Part shown: piece by piece, positions 28,429 to 38,270 of the stretch
Layout: each line of letters begins with the position of its first letter
Position numbering within the stretch: position 1 is the stretch's first letter
Source: Fusobacterium sp. IOR10
GTDB lineage: Bacteria; Fusobacteriota; Fusobacteriia; Fusobacteriales; Fusobacteriaceae
Direction: 5' to 3'
Assembly (NCBI RefSeq): GCF_010367435.1
Contig: NZ_WJWY01000001.1
Location: 38,540 to 102,539 of the forward strand
Length of the DNA stretch: 64,000 nt
The notes under the pieces: generated by a model
The model's database searches: none
What the model saw: only the letters and a program-made list of their open reading frames with translations
What the model was told of the DNA's origin: nothing
Position numbers and translations under genes: made by a program

Positions 28429-29013
28429 TTATATTTTCATTCCACTAAATCCCATAAATGCAATAGCTAGAAAACTTGCTGCTAAAAATGCTATTGGAAC
28501 ACCTTTAAAAGGTGCTGGGATATCTGAATACTCCATTCTTTCTCTTATTCCTGCAAGTAAAACTAATGCTAGGGTAAATCCTATTGCTGCCCCTGCACCA
28601 TTTACAACTGTTTCTATAAAATTATATCCTTCTTGTATATTTAATATTGCAACTCCTAGAACACAACAGTTTGTTGTTATTAAAGGTAAGTAAACCCCAA
28701 GAGCATTATATAAATTGGGGGATAATTTTTGAATCGCCATTTCTACAAACTGAACTAGTGAAGCTATTATCAATATGAACATTATTGTTTGTAAATATTC
28801 AAGATGAAAAGGTACTAGCATATATTGATATACAAGCCAAGTTAATGCAGAAGATAAAGAAATTACAAATACAATTGCCATTCCCATACCTATAGAAGAT
28901 TCTACTTTTTTAGAAACACCCATGTAAGGGCAAATACCCAATACTCTACCAAAAACATAGTTTTGAATAAATATTGAAGTTATAATGATACTAAATAATT
29001 TTCCGAAATCCAT
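28429..29013 (-). CDS. rnfA: Rnf complex membrane subunit RnfA
   Basis: 194 residues with about six membrane segments. IFIQNYVFGRVLGICPYMGVSKK at the start and TTNCCVLGVAILN contain the conserved cysteines thought to hold an intramembrane Fe-S centre with RnfE. Confidence 0.95.
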   Translation of the reverse strand: MDFGKLFSIIITSIFIQNYVFGRVLGICPYMGVSKKVESSIGMGMAIVFVISLSSALTWLVYQYMLVPFHLEYLQTIMFILIIASLVQFVEMAIQKLSPNLYNALGVYLPLITTNCCVLGVAILNIQEGYNFIETVVNGAGAAIGFTLALVLLAGIRERMEYSDIPAPFKGVPIAFLAASFLAIAFMGFSGMKI

Positions 29014-29017
29014 TTAA

Positions 29018-29620
29018 CTATGCCTCCTTCTTTAGTTTTAAATAGTTTTGAAATGCAATAACAAAAGCTATAGTCATAAATCCTCCAGGAGGTAATATGA
29101 ATATTAACGCTGGTTCCCAGCTAGCAGGGAAAAGTGCTACATTAAATAATGACCCATTCCCTAATACTTCTCTTATTGATCCTAGAATTGTTAAAGCTAT
29201 TGTGAACCCGATTCCTGATCCCAATCCATCTAAAACTGAGTCTAAAACTCCATTCTTAGAAGCAAAACTTTCAGCTCTTCCCAAAACTATACAGTTAACA
29301 ACTATAAGAGGTATAAATAATCCTAGAATTTTATACATTCCAGGAGTATAAGCTTGCATTACCATTTGAACTACTGTAACCAAAGAAGCTATTACCATAA
29401 TAAAAGCTGGAATTCTTACCTTATCTGGTATAAATCTCTTTACTAGAGAGATTAATAAATTCGAACATGTTAAAACAGCTGCTGTGGCAATTCCCATAGA
29501 CATACCGTTAATTGCAGAAGTTGTTGTCCCTAAAGTTGGACATAATCCTAGCAATAAAACAAATACTGGATTTTCTTTTACTAATCCATTTAAAAGAATA
29601 CTTAATCTATTTTTAGCCAT
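29018..29620 (-). CDS. rnfE: Rnf complex membrane subunit RnfE
   Basis: 200 residues, homologous to RnfA and inverted relative to it in the membrane. ENPVFVLLLGLCPTLGTTTS and VNCIVLGRAESFAS carry the matching cysteines. Overlaps rnfG by one base. Confidence 0.95.
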   Translation of the reverse strand: MAKNRLSILLNGLVKENPVFVLLLGLCPTLGTTTSAINGMSMGIATAAVLTCSNLLISLVKRFIPDKVRIPAFIMVIASLVTVVQMVMQAYTPGMYKILGLFIPLIVVNCIVLGRAESFASKNGVLDSVLDGLGSGIGFTIALTILGSIREVLGNGSLFNVALFPASWEPALIFILPPGGFMTIAFVIAFQNYLKLKKEA

Positions 29621-30150
29621 TATTTATTCACCCCCGCATATGCTGATAAAGCTTTTTGGATTCCTGAATAAACACTACTTGGGGAAATTGTTGCTCCTGC
29701 AAAAGCATCTACTGTTTTATTAAATGTATAAGCCTTATCTTTTCCTATCCAATGATTTTCCCATTCAAGTCCTGCGATTTTAGCTCCTAATCCAGGAGTT
29801 TCTTGGTGATCCATTATTCTTAATCCTGTAATTTTTCCATCTAGATCAACTCCTAAAGAGAAATTAATATTTCCTCCATATCCACCTTGATCTACAACAA
29901 CTACATAACCTACTTTATTTCCAGAAGCATCTAACCCTGGTATAAATTTCAATCCTTGATTTTCAATTGCTGATGAATCATTAAATTCTACAGCAGCTGG
30001 AAGAACATCCTTTCGAGCTGCATTAGCTGTTACTATTTTATTATTTGCAATTACTCCTTTAGTCATAGAGTTTACCCCAGCTAAACATCCTGCAGAGATA
30101 GCTGCTATAATTAATAAAACAGATCCAAAATGTACAAATCTATTTTCCAC
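29620..30150 (-). CDS. rnfG: Rnf complex flavoprotein subunit RnfG
   Basis: 176 residues, one N-terminal membrane helix and an extracytoplasmic FMN-binding domain. The covalent FMN site is the Thr in AGATISPSSV near residue 160. GTG start inside the end of rnfD. Confidence 0.95.
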   Translation of the reverse strand: MENRFVHFGSVLLIIAAISAGCLAGVNSMTKGVIANNKIVTANAARKDVLPAAVEFNDSSAIENQGLKFIPGLDASGNKVGYVVVVDQGGYGGNINFSLGVDLDGKITGLRIMDHQETPGLGAKIAGLEWENHWIGKDKAYTFNKTVDAFAGATISPSSVYSGIQKALSAYAGVNK

Positions 30151-31087
30151 TAGCCTTCACCTCCCCAAATTTCTTAGGTGTTGTATATCTATTTATTAAA
30201 GGTGTTACTCCATTCATTATTAATATTGAAAAAGCTGTTCCTTCAGGATAACCACCCTTCATTCTAATTACTGAAATTAAAAATCCTATTCCCAAAGCAA
30301 AAACTAATTTTCCCTTTGAAGTTACTGGACTAGTTACCATATCTGTAGCCATAAAGAAAGCTCCTAATAACAATCCACCTGAAAGTATTTGTGCTAATGG
30401 ATCTTCTGCTCCTAGTAAGTAAGTACATACAAATACTGTTGCAATGATTGTTGCTGGAAGTTTCCAGTCTATTTGTTTTTTATGAATTAAATACAAACCT
30501 CCAATTAGTATAGCTAAAGCTGATGTTTCACCTAAACATCCTCCCATCTTCCCTATTAGAGCTTGAGTATATATACTCCCTTTTCCTATAAGTGCGCTAT
30601 CTAAAGGTAATCCTCTTTTCATTGCATCTAACATTGTTGGACCTGCTAGTCCATCTAAAGAAAATGTTGTTATAGCCACAGGCCAAGAAGCTTGTATAAA
30701 AGCTCTTCCTACTAAAGCTGGATTGAAAATATTTTGTCCCAATCCTCCAAATAACATTTTTCCAAAAGCAATTGATACTATTGATCCAATTATTACAAAT
30801 TGAATTGGCATGTCCACTGGAATAACAAAAGCAAATAAAATTCCAGTTACAATGGCACTTCCATCGTGTAATGAAGAATCTTTATTTCTAATTTTATTAA
30901 ATACTAATTCTGTTAACATACAAAATATTACAGATACAGCCGTTACTATTATAGCTTTTAATTTAAATACATAAATAGCCATTAAAAGAGCAGGAATTAA
31001 TGCAATAATTACATCACGCATTACTTTGTCCACTGTTTCTGAAGTTCTTATGTGAGGTGATGGCCCCATATTATATACTTTTAACAC
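30140..31087 (-). CDS. rnfD: Rnf complex membrane flavoprotein RnfD
   Basis: 315 residues with eight or more membrane segments. CLGETSALAIL carries the Thr expected to bind FMN covalently, and EGTAFSILIMN..TPLI is typical. GTG start about 8 bp after GGAGGG. Confidence 0.95.
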   Translation of the reverse strand: MLKVYNMGPSPHIRTSETVDKVMRDVIIALIPALLMAIYVFKLKAIIVTAVSVIFCMLTELVFNKIRNKDSSLHDGSAIVTGILFAFVIPVDMPIQFVIIGSIVSIAFGKMLFGGLGQNIFNPALVGRAFIQASWPVAITTFSLDGLAGPTMLDAMKRGLPLDSALIGKGSIYTQALIGKMGGCLGETSALAILIGGLYLIHKKQIDWKLPATIIATVFVCTYLLGAEDPLAQILSGGLLLGAFFMATDMVTSPVTSKGKLVFALGIGFLISVIRMKGGYPEGTAFSILIMNGVTPLINRYTTPKKFGEVKASGK

Positions 31088-31109
31088 TTTTTTCCCTCCT
31101 ATTTACTAA

Positions 31110-32420
31110 CTATTTTTTCATTGATCTTAGTTTTGATTTTCCTATTTTTATAGCTTCAGTTAATGGTCTATTTGCTGGACATATATATGCACAAGAACCA
31201 CATTCTATACAATCCATTAAATTATATTGCCCCATATTTTCCCATTCTTCTTTAATTGCCAATCTTCCATACATAAATGGTACCAAACTCATAGGACATA
31301 CATCTACACATTTTCCACAACTAATACATGCTTGAGGTTTACAGTAATTAGTTTCTTCTTTAGTTAAAGCTAAAAGTCCACCTGTCCCTTTAATAACAGG
31401 AACATCTTCTGTAAATTGTGCCATACCCATCATAGGTCCACCCATAACAAGTTTGTCCACTTTCTCCTTGTCAACTCCACATTTTTCTAATAAATCAGAA
31501 AAAGGAGTTCCTATTACAACTCTTAAATTTTTAGGTTCTTTTATTGCTTTTCCTGAAACAGTAACTATTTTTTCTATTAAAGGTTGCCCTAAAACTATAC
31601 CTCTATAAATTGCTGCTGCTGTTCCTGTATTTTGAACAATTACTCCAGCATCTCCTGGAAGTTTCCCTGAAGGAACTTCTCTATTTAATACTGCTTTTAT
31701 AAGTTGTTTCTCTCCCCCTTGAGGGTATTTTGTGTGAAGAGGCATTACTTCAATCCCTGTTCCTTCACAAGCTTTTTTCATATTAGCTATCGCTTCTGGT
31801 TTATTTTCTTCTATTCCAATAATTGCAGAAGTTATTCCTAATATTTTTTTGATAATTTTGATACCTTCCACTATTGCTTGTGGATCTTCTAACATAAGTC
31901 TATTATCTGAATTAAGATAAGGCTCACACTCTGCTCCATTTAACAATAATGTATCAACTACACACCCATTAGGTGGATTTAATTTGATATGAGTTGGAAA
32001 ACTAGCTCCACCTATACCTACAATCCCTTTTTCTCTAATAAGGTTTAACAATGTTTCTCCTGTTGCTTTTTCCCAATTTTCAATTTTTTCAAGTTCGCAC
32101 CATTCGTCTTTTCCATCATTTTCAATTATGATAGTGTTTGCTTTCCCCATTAAAGGAAAAACACGTCTCTCAATCTTTTTAACTATCCCACTTATTGGTG
32201 CATGAATAGTTGTTGATAAAAACGCTTTTGAGTCAGCTATTTTTTGACCTTTTAAAACTCTCTCTCCAACTTTCACAATTGGATCTAATGGAGCCCCTAT
32301 ATGTTGCTGCATCGGCACATATACCATTTTTGGTGATTCCATATCCTCTGTTACTAGTTTTGCTGTTTGAGCCTTATTATCAGGTGGATGAACTCCACCT
32401 TTGAATCCAAAGAACTTCAT
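31110..32420 (-). CDS. rnfC: Rnf complex NADH-oxidising subunit RnfC
   Basis: 436 residues. FGFKGGVHPPDNK opening, an NADH/FMN-binding region (GIVGIGGASFPTHIKL) and two [4Fe-4S] motifs (CISCGKCVDVCP, CIECGSCAYICP). First gene of rnfCDGEAB, which couples ferredoxin:NAD+ electron flow to Na+ or H+ pumping. The ion is not readable from sequence here. Confidence 0.96.
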   Translation of the reverse strand: MKFFGFKGGVHPPDNKAQTAKLVTEDMESPKMVYVPMQQHIGAPLDPIVKVGERVLKGQKIADSKAFLSTTIHAPISGIVKKIERRVFPLMGKANTIIIENDGKDEWCELEKIENWEKATGETLLNLIREKGIVGIGGASFPTHIKLNPPNGCVVDTLLLNGAECEPYLNSDNRLMLEDPQAIVEGIKIIKKILGITSAIIGIEENKPEAIANMKKACEGTGIEVMPLHTKYPQGGEKQLIKAVLNREVPSGKLPGDAGVIVQNTGTAAAIYRGIVLGQPLIEKIVTVSGKAIKEPKNLRVVIGTPFSDLLEKCGVDKEKVDKLVMGGPMMGMAQFTEDVPVIKGTGGLLALTKEETNYCKPQACISCGKCVDVCPMSLVPFMYGRLAIKEEWENMGQYNLMDCIECGSCAYICPANRPLTEAIKIGKSKLRSMKK

Positions 32421-32484
32421 ACAAATCTCCTTCCTTAAACTTATATAAAATTTATTAATTAATATAATAAATAATCCCCTTTAG

Positions 32485-32513
32485 AGTTTACCATACTTGT
32501 AATTTTTTAACAA
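32485..32513 (-). promoter_or_regulatory. Likely promoter of the rnf operon
   Basis: Minus strand TTGTTA (32508-32513), 17-bp spacer, TAAACT (32485-32490) preceded by a TG that would give an extended -10. About 65 bp before rnfC. Confidence 0.5.
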
Positions 32514-32544
32514 TATTTTTTTAAAGGTTTTGAGTGTTATTTAA

Positions 32545-33111
32545 TTACTTTTTGTTGCTTTTCTGTAATACTACATCTTTTTTTTCACCTTTAACTAGTA
32601 ATAAACTCATTTCTGAAACATTTTCTATTACATTCTCCAATTGATTTTCTTCTTCCTTAGAAAATCTTCCTATTACGTGAGATATGATTTTATCGTCACT
32701 AGCAGCTCCACCTATTCCTACTTTTATTCTAGTGAAGTTTTCTCCTAAATGGGATATAATTGATTTTATTCCATTATGTCCACCAGAGCTACCTTTATCT
32801 CTTATTCTTAATTTTCCAAAATTCATAGACATATCATCAAAAATTATTATTACATCTTTCTCTATGTTTAATTTATAAAAATTAACAACTTCAACTATAG
32901 ATTCTCCACTTAAATTCATATATGTTTGTGGTTTTAACAACAATAATTTTTCGTTATTATAATTTCCTTCAATTAATAATCCTTTAAATTTTTCCTTAGA
33001 GTTATTAAAATTAAGTTTCTCTATGATTTTGTCAACAACCATAAAGCCTATATTATGTCTAGTTTTTTCATATTGTTTTCCTGGATTTCCTAATCCCACT
33101 ATTAATTTCAT
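32545..33111 (-). CDS. pth: Peptidyl-tRNA hydrolase
   Basis: 188 residues. GLGNPGKQYEKTRHNIGFM holds the catalytic His and Asn; DDMSMNFGKLRIRDKGSSGGHNG is the second core motif. Recycles tRNA from drop-off peptidyl-tRNA. Last gene of the run from gyrA or further upstream; no terminator is obvious behind it. Confidence 0.97.
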   Translation of the reverse strand: MKLIVGLGNPGKQYEKTRHNIGFMVVDKIIEKLNFNNSKEKFKGLLIEGNYNNEKLLLLKPQTYMNLSGESIVEVVNFYKLNIEKDVIIIFDDMSMNFGKLRIRDKGSSGGHNGIKSIISHLGENFTRIKVGIGGAASDDKIISHVIGRFSKEEENQLENVIENVSEMSLLLVKGEKKDVVLQKSNKK

Positions 33112-33131
33112 TCTTTCTCCTAACCACTATC

Positions 33132-34334
33132 TTAGCAATGAGGGCAATAATATTTTGCCAATCCCCCTAAAGATGTCTCTCTATACTCTTTCTTCATATC
33201 TTTACCTGTTTCTTTCATTGTGATTACTACCTCATCAAAAGAAACTGAATGAATTCCATCAGTATATATTGAATAATTTGCTGTATCTAAAGCCCTTGCT
33301 GCTGCTGAAGCATTTCTCTCTATACATGGAATTTGAACATAACCTCCAACTGGATCACAAGTAAGACCTAAACTATGTTCTAAAGCCATCTCAGAAGCAT
33401 ACTCTATTTGTTCCTTTGTTCCACCCATTATAAAGGTAGCCATTCCCGCTGCCATAGCACATGCAGTTCCAACCTCAGCTTGACATCCTGCTTCAGCTCC
33501 TGATATGCTGGCGTTTTCTTTAACTATATTTCCAATTATTCCTGCTGTTGCCAAAGCTTTTATTATTTCATTTTCAGATAGATCGTAAGCTTCAACTAAA
33601 GTATATAGAGTTCCTGGTATTATTCCTGCCGCTCCGCAAGTTGGAGCTGTTACAACTTTTCCTCCAGCTGCATTTTCCTCTGAAACAGCTAAAGTGTAGG
33701 CAAATAGTTTTCCTCTAAAGGCCCTTACTTTTCCTTCTATTCTAGATTTTTTATAAAAAATAGCTGCTCTTCTTTTTAATCCAATACTTCCTGGAAGAAC
33801 TCCTTCTTTTATAATTCCTCTTTCTACTGCATCTTCCATTGCCTTCCATATTTCTAGTAAATATTCCTTTATATCCTCTTGTTCGTATTGAAAAACATAT
33901 TCCCATAATTCTTTTTTATTAGCATCACACCATTTTAATATGTCGTCCATTTTTTTTAAAGGATAGACAGTTGAAGTATTTCTGTCTTCTCCTTCTTCTA
34001 CAATTGTTCCTCCTCCAACTGAAAAAACTAACCAATTTTTGATTTCACAACCTTCTTTGTCATAAGCAAAAAATCTCATTGCATTTGGATGAAAAGGATG
34101 AATATACTCAGGTTTCCAAACTATTGTAGTTTTATCTTTCCCTAAAGTTTTTTCAAGTATCCAATCTGTTAAATGGCCCTTTCCTGTAAGAGCTAATGAA
34201 CCGTAGAGTTCCACCTTATATTTTTCTGCGTTTATAGTGTCTTTTTTAAACTTTCTTGCTGCTCTTTCTGGTCCCATAGTATGAGAACTAGAAGGCCCAT
34301 TTCCAATTTTAAATAACTCTTTTAACGAATCCAT
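33132..34334 (-). CDS. sdaA: L-serine dehydratase, iron-sulfur type (single chain)
   Basis: Converts L-serine to pyruvate and ammonia. 400 residues with GPSSSHTMGP at 13-22. C284, C326 and C337 have the 42/11 spacing of the three [4Fe-4S] ligands known in this family. The C-terminal residue is Cys (C400), which matches the tail-in-mouth ligand of the characterised enzyme. APTCGAAG (C233) is also conserved. The embedding between pth and pheT is unrelated in function. Confidence 0.96.
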   Translation of the reverse strand: MDSLKELFKIGNGPSSSHTMGPERAARKFKKDTINAEKYKVELYGSLALTGKGHLTDWILEKTLGKDKTTIVWKPEYIHPFHPNAMRFFAYDKEGCEIKNWLVFSVGGGTIVEEGEDRNTSTVYPLKKMDDILKWCDANKKELWEYVFQYEQEDIKEYLLEIWKAMEDAVERGIIKEGVLPGSIGLKRRAAIFYKKSRIEGKVRAFRGKLFAYTLAVSEENAAGGKVVTAPTCGAAGIIPGTLYTLVEAYDLSENEIIKALATAGIIGNIVKENASISGAEAGCQAEVGTACAMAAGMATFIMGGTKEQIEYASEMALEHSLGLTCDPVGGYVQIPCIERNASAAARALDTANYSIYTDGIHSVSFDEVVITMKETGKDMKKEYRETSLGGLAKYYCPHC

Positions 34335-34355
34335 TGCTCCCTCCTTAATTTAAAT

Positions 34356-36746
34356 TTATTTTCTTATTTCTCCTCTGTACTTCTTTTCAATTAATTCTAG
34401 CACTTTTTCTTGTACTTTTAAAATTTCTTCTTCTGATAAAGTTCCTTCTTTATTTCTTAAAATTATTCCTATAGCTACAGATTTTTTACCCTTTGCTATG
34501 TGTTCTCCTTTGTATATATCAAACAAATTAACGCTTTCAATGTAATTAGAACTTTTTTCAATAGCCTTTATCATATCTCCAACTAAAATTTCTTCATCTA
34601 AGACTATAGCTAAATCTCTACTTACTTCTGGATATTTAACTACTCTCTCATACTTAATTTTATTTCTCATATAATTTTCCAATAGAGATAAATTAATTTC
34701 AGCTACATAAGCTCTTTCTTTATCTATTTCTATTTTTTCTGCTATTTTAGGATGAGCTTCCCCAAATGTACCTACAATAACTTTTCCTATTTTTATATCA
34801 GCTGCTCTTCCTGGATGAAAATTAGAATTTTCTGTTCTTTCTACTTTGTAATTTTTAATTCCAACTTGAGCCATAAATTCTTCAACATAACCTTTTAGTG
34901 TGTAAAAATCATAAGCTTCTGGTTTTGAATCCCAAAGACTTCTTTCTTCTCTTCCTGAAATTCCAATAGCCATATGAACTTCCTCTTTCGCCAATAAATT
35001 ATCTGTCTTTTCAAAAACTTTAGAAACTTCAAATATTTTTATTGAATTTTGATTTCTATTTAAGTTCTCTTTAATGTTTGTAAGGATACTGTATGATAAT
35101 ATTGGTCTCATCATAGACATTGTTTCCACTATTGGATTTAATATCATTAATTCTTCTTTTTTTATGTGAAATATTTCTCTTACATTTTTAGGAATAAAGC
35201 TATAATTTATAACTTCTTGTAACCCTATTTTAGCTAATATTTCTTTAGCTTCATCCATTAGAGAAATTGTTGCATCTTTTTTCCCAGCAGTTATATCTTC
35301 AACTGGCATTTTGTTTTCAATATTTTCAAATCCATACATTCTTATAACTTCTTCGTATAAGTCAGCAGGTCTTGATAAATCTTTTCTATATAAAGGAGGA
35401 GCAACCACAACAGATCCATCACCTAAAGAATTTTTAACTTCTAATCCTAAATTTGTTAAAATTTTAATTCCATCTTGAGCATCTATTTGTTTTCCTACAA
35501 ATTTATTTAATTTATTTATATCCAAAGGTATTTCTCTTTTTATTGCTTTTTCTAAATAACAGTCCTTTGCTTTTCCTATTATTTTTGCACCTGAAATTTG
35601 TTCTATTAAGTATGTTGCTCTTTCTAGAACTACTTCCACATTATCAATGTCTAAACCTCTTTCAAATCTATATGACGCATCTGTAAATATTCCTAATTTT
35701 TTAGAATTTTTTCTAATATTTTCTGGTTCAAAATAAGCAACTTCTAAAAATAAGTCCACTGTTTCACTTTGAATAGAACTATCTAATCCCCCGATAATTC
35801 CAGCTAGCCCAATTGGCTTCTTAGCATCAGCAATGACTAATTCTCCATTTAGCTCTATTTCTTCATTATTTAATGTTATTAATTTTTCTCCAACCTTACC
35901 GCTTCTTATAACTATATTATTTCCTTCTAACTTGTTTAAGTCATAGGCATGTATTGGTTGATTATATTCAAACATTACAAAATTAGTAATATCCACTATA
36001 TTATTTACAGGATTTAATCCCATTGAAATAACTCTTTTCTTTAACCATTCTGGAGACTCTTCTATCTTCACTCCTCTAATAACTCTTCCTGAATATCTTT
36101 TACATCTTTCTTTATCTTCTATTTCTATTTTTATATTATTTTCAACATCTTCCAATGATTCAAATATTTCGTTGTGAGGATATTTAACTTTTCTTCCATA
36201 ATAAGCTGCTATCTCCCTAGCTATACCAATATGAGATAAACAGTCTGGTCTATTTGGAGTTATTTCCAATTCAAATATTACATCATTTAAACCTGCATAT
36301 TCTCTATATCCTTCTCCAATTGGAGCATCTTCAGGTAAAATTATTATTCCTGAAGATTCCTTACCAAGACCTAATTCTGAGCTAGAACAACACATTCCTT
36401 GAGATTCTATTCCTCTTATTTTACTTTTCTTTATTTTGAAATTTCCAGGTAAAATTGCTCCTATTTTAGCAACTACAACTTTATCTCCTAATTTATGATT
36501 TGGAGCTCCACAAATTATTTGAAGATTTTCCTCTTCCCCAATATCAATCTTTAAAAGTGATAATCTATCTGCTTCTGGATGCTTCCCGTATTCCACTATC
36601 TTTCCTATTACAACATTATCTAAATCTGCACCTTGTATATTTATAGCTTCAACTTCTTGTCCTATCATAGTTAAAGCATTTTCTAATTCACCTATATCTT
36701 CTTTTATATCTACATATTGTTTAAGCCATTCTAACGAAATTAACAT
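34356..36746 (-). CDS. pheT: Phenylalanyl-tRNA synthetase beta subunit
   Basis: 796 residues, full length. N-terminal OB domain (VVIGKIVEYGKHPEADRL), B3/B4 editing domain, B5, the core (PVEDITAGKKD to FEVSKVFE) and the C-terminal anticodon-binding domain (YPEVSRDLAIVLDEE). Follows pheS with 15 bp spacing. Confidence 0.97.
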   Translation of the reverse strand: MLISLEWLKQYVDIKEDIGELENALTMIGQEVEAINIQGADLDNVVIGKIVEYGKHPEADRLSLLKIDIGEEENLQIICGAPNHKLGDKVVVAKIGAILPGNFKIKKSKIRGIESQGMCCSSSELGLGKESSGIIILPEDAPIGEGYREYAGLNDVIFELEITPNRPDCLSHIGIAREIAAYYGRKVKYPHNEIFESLEDVENNIKIEIEDKERCKRYSGRVIRGVKIEESPEWLKKRVISMGLNPVNNIVDITNFVMFEYNQPIHAYDLNKLEGNNIVIRSGKVGEKLITLNNEEIELNGELVIADAKKPIGLAGIIGGLDSSIQSETVDLFLEVAYFEPENIRKNSKKLGIFTDASYRFERGLDIDNVEVVLERATYLIEQISGAKIIGKAKDCYLEKAIKREIPLDINKLNKFVGKQIDAQDGIKILTNLGLEVKNSLGDGSVVVAPPLYRKDLSRPADLYEEVIRMYGFENIENKMPVEDITAGKKDATISLMDEAKEILAKIGLQEVINYSFIPKNVREIFHIKKEELMILNPIVETMSMMRPILSYSILTNIKENLNRNQNSIKIFEVSKVFEKTDNLLAKEEVHMAIGISGREERSLWDSKPEAYDFYTLKGYVEEFMAQVGIKNYKVERTENSNFHPGRAADIKIGKVIVGTFGEAHPKIAEKIEIDKERAYVAEINLSLLENYMRNKIKYERVVKYPEVSRDLAIVLDEEILVGDMIKAIEKSSNYIESVNLFDIYKGEHIAKGKKSVAIGIILRNKEGTLSEEEILKVQEKVLELIEKKYRGEIRK

Positions 36747-36761
36747 TATTCATCCACTCTC

Positions 36762-37778
36762 CTACTTAAATTGTTTTAAAAATCTCATATCATTTTCAAA
36801 GAATGCTCTTAAATCATCTATTCCATGTCTAAGCATAGTTATTCTTTCTATACCCATTCCAAATGCAAACCCTGAAACCTCTTCTGGATTATATCCAACT
36901 CCTTCTAAAACTGAAGGATCTACCATTCCACAACCCATAATTTCTAACCAACCGCTACCTTTACAAACTCTACATCCTTTACCTTTACAAATAACACATT
37001 CCACATCCATTTCTGCACTTGGTTCTGTGAATGGGAAAAAATGAGGTCTAAATCTAACTTTTGTTTCTCCAAAAACTTTTTCCACAAATTCAGTTAAAAT
37101 AGCTTTTAAATTAGCAAAAGAAATATCTTTTCCAACCATTAATCCCTCCATTTGATGGAACATTGGAGTATGAGATACATCGTAATCTGGTCTGTATACT
37201 TTTCCAACGCAAACCATTCTAAATGGTGGTTTTTTTTCTAACATATATCTTATTTGAACTGGAGACGTTTGAGTTCTTAATACTACATCCTTTGAAATGT
37301 AAAAAGTATCAGTTATGTCTCTAGATGGATGACTTTTAGGAATATTTAATGCATCAAAATTATAAGATACTAATTCAACTTCTGGTCCATCTGAAACATC
37401 GAATCCCATTTCCATAGATATTTTCTTTAAAAAATTAGCTGTTTCTGTTAGTGGATGTAAGCTTCCTGCTTGAACCTTTTTCCCAGACAAAGTTATATCA
37501 ATTACTTCCTCTTTTAATTTCTTTTCTGTTACCAATTCCATAATTTCATTCTTTTTAACTTCAATCAATTTTGTTATTTCTTCTCTAACCTCATTTAATG
37601 CTTGCCCTATAACTGGTTTTTCTTCCTTTGTTAAATTTCTCATTTCTTTAGAAATTTCTGTTAATTGTCCTTTTTTACCTAAATATTTAACTCTGAACTC
37701 TTCTAATTCTTGAAGCTCCTTCAAAGCAAAAATTTCTTCTTTTGCTTTTTCACTAAGCAAAGATAATTTTTCTTTCAT
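36762..37778 (-). CDS. pheS: Phenylalanyl-tRNA synthetase alpha subunit
   Basis: 338 residues from ATG 37778, which follows GGGAGG; the upstream ATG at 37793 overlaps that site. Class II motifs: SHPSRDITDTFY, FRMVCVGKVYRPDYD..HTPMFHQMEG, and GMGIERITMLRHGIDDLR. A four-Cys knuckle (CVICKGKGCRVC) in the insert is common in non-proteobacterial PheS. Confidence 0.97.
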   Translation of the reverse strand: MKEKLSLLSEKAKEEIFALKELQELEEFRVKYLGKKGQLTEISKEMRNLTKEEKPVIGQALNEVREEITKLIEVKKNEIMELVTEKKLKEEVIDITLSGKKVQAGSLHPLTETANFLKKISMEMGFDVSDGPEVELVSYNFDALNIPKSHPSRDITDTFYISKDVVLRTQTSPVQIRYMLEKKPPFRMVCVGKVYRPDYDVSHTPMFHQMEGLMVGKDISFANLKAILTEFVEKVFGETKVRFRPHFFPFTEPSAEMDVECVICKGKGCRVCKGSGWLEIMGCGMVDPSVLEGVGYNPEEVSGFAFGMGIERITMLRHGIDDLRAFFENDMRFLKQFK

Positions 37779-37797
37779 TCTTTCCTCCCGCATAAGA

Positions 37798-38256
37798 TTA
37801 ACCTAAATTTTTATGTTTAATTTTTATTTCCTTGTTATTTGTTATTTCAATTAATCCGTAGCTTCCTAAAATAAGAGCTCCAGGATTAAATAATGTCCCA
37901 TCTTCTGTCTCTTTAATATATTGAGCATGAGTATGTCCAAAAAGAACAATATCTGCATTTTTTAATTTAGCAGATATTAATCTATAATTTCTTTTTACTT
38001 GATACATATGCCCATGAGTTAAAAATATTTTGAAATTTTCTAACACAATAATTTTTTCATCTTCAGTATTTAAATCATCGTAATCACAATTTCCTCTAAC
38101 AATGTGAAATTCTATATTAGGAAATACATCTAATATTTCATATGCATCCTTTGTTAAATCTCCTAAAAATAAAACTACTTCAGGAGATTCCTTTTTACAT
38201 ATATGATAAAAATCTTTGAAATTACCATGACTATCTGACACTACTAATATTTTCAT
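37798..38256 (-). CDS. YfcE/MJ0936-type metallophosphodiesterase
   Basis: 152 residues. Metal ligands intact: DSHG at 8-11, GD near 32, GNCD near 57, GH in LTHGHM and the C-terminal GHTH. Such enzymes hydrolyse phosphodiesters; the natural substrate cannot be read here. Four bp before pheS in the same transcript. Confidence 0.9.
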   Translation of the reverse strand: MKILVVSDSHGNFKDFYHICKKESPEVVLFLGDLTKDAYEILDVFPNIEFHIVRGNCDYDDLNTEDEKIIVLENFKIFLTHGHMYQVKRNYRLISAKLKNADIVLFGHTHAQYIKETEDGTLFNPGALILGSYGLIEITNNKEIKIKHKNLG

Positions 38257-38270
38257 AATTATTCTATCCC

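Noticed and set aside
37779..37797. T-box or other amino-acid-responsive leader before pheST
   Set aside because: The gap to the upstream gene is under 20 bp and cannot hold a leader.
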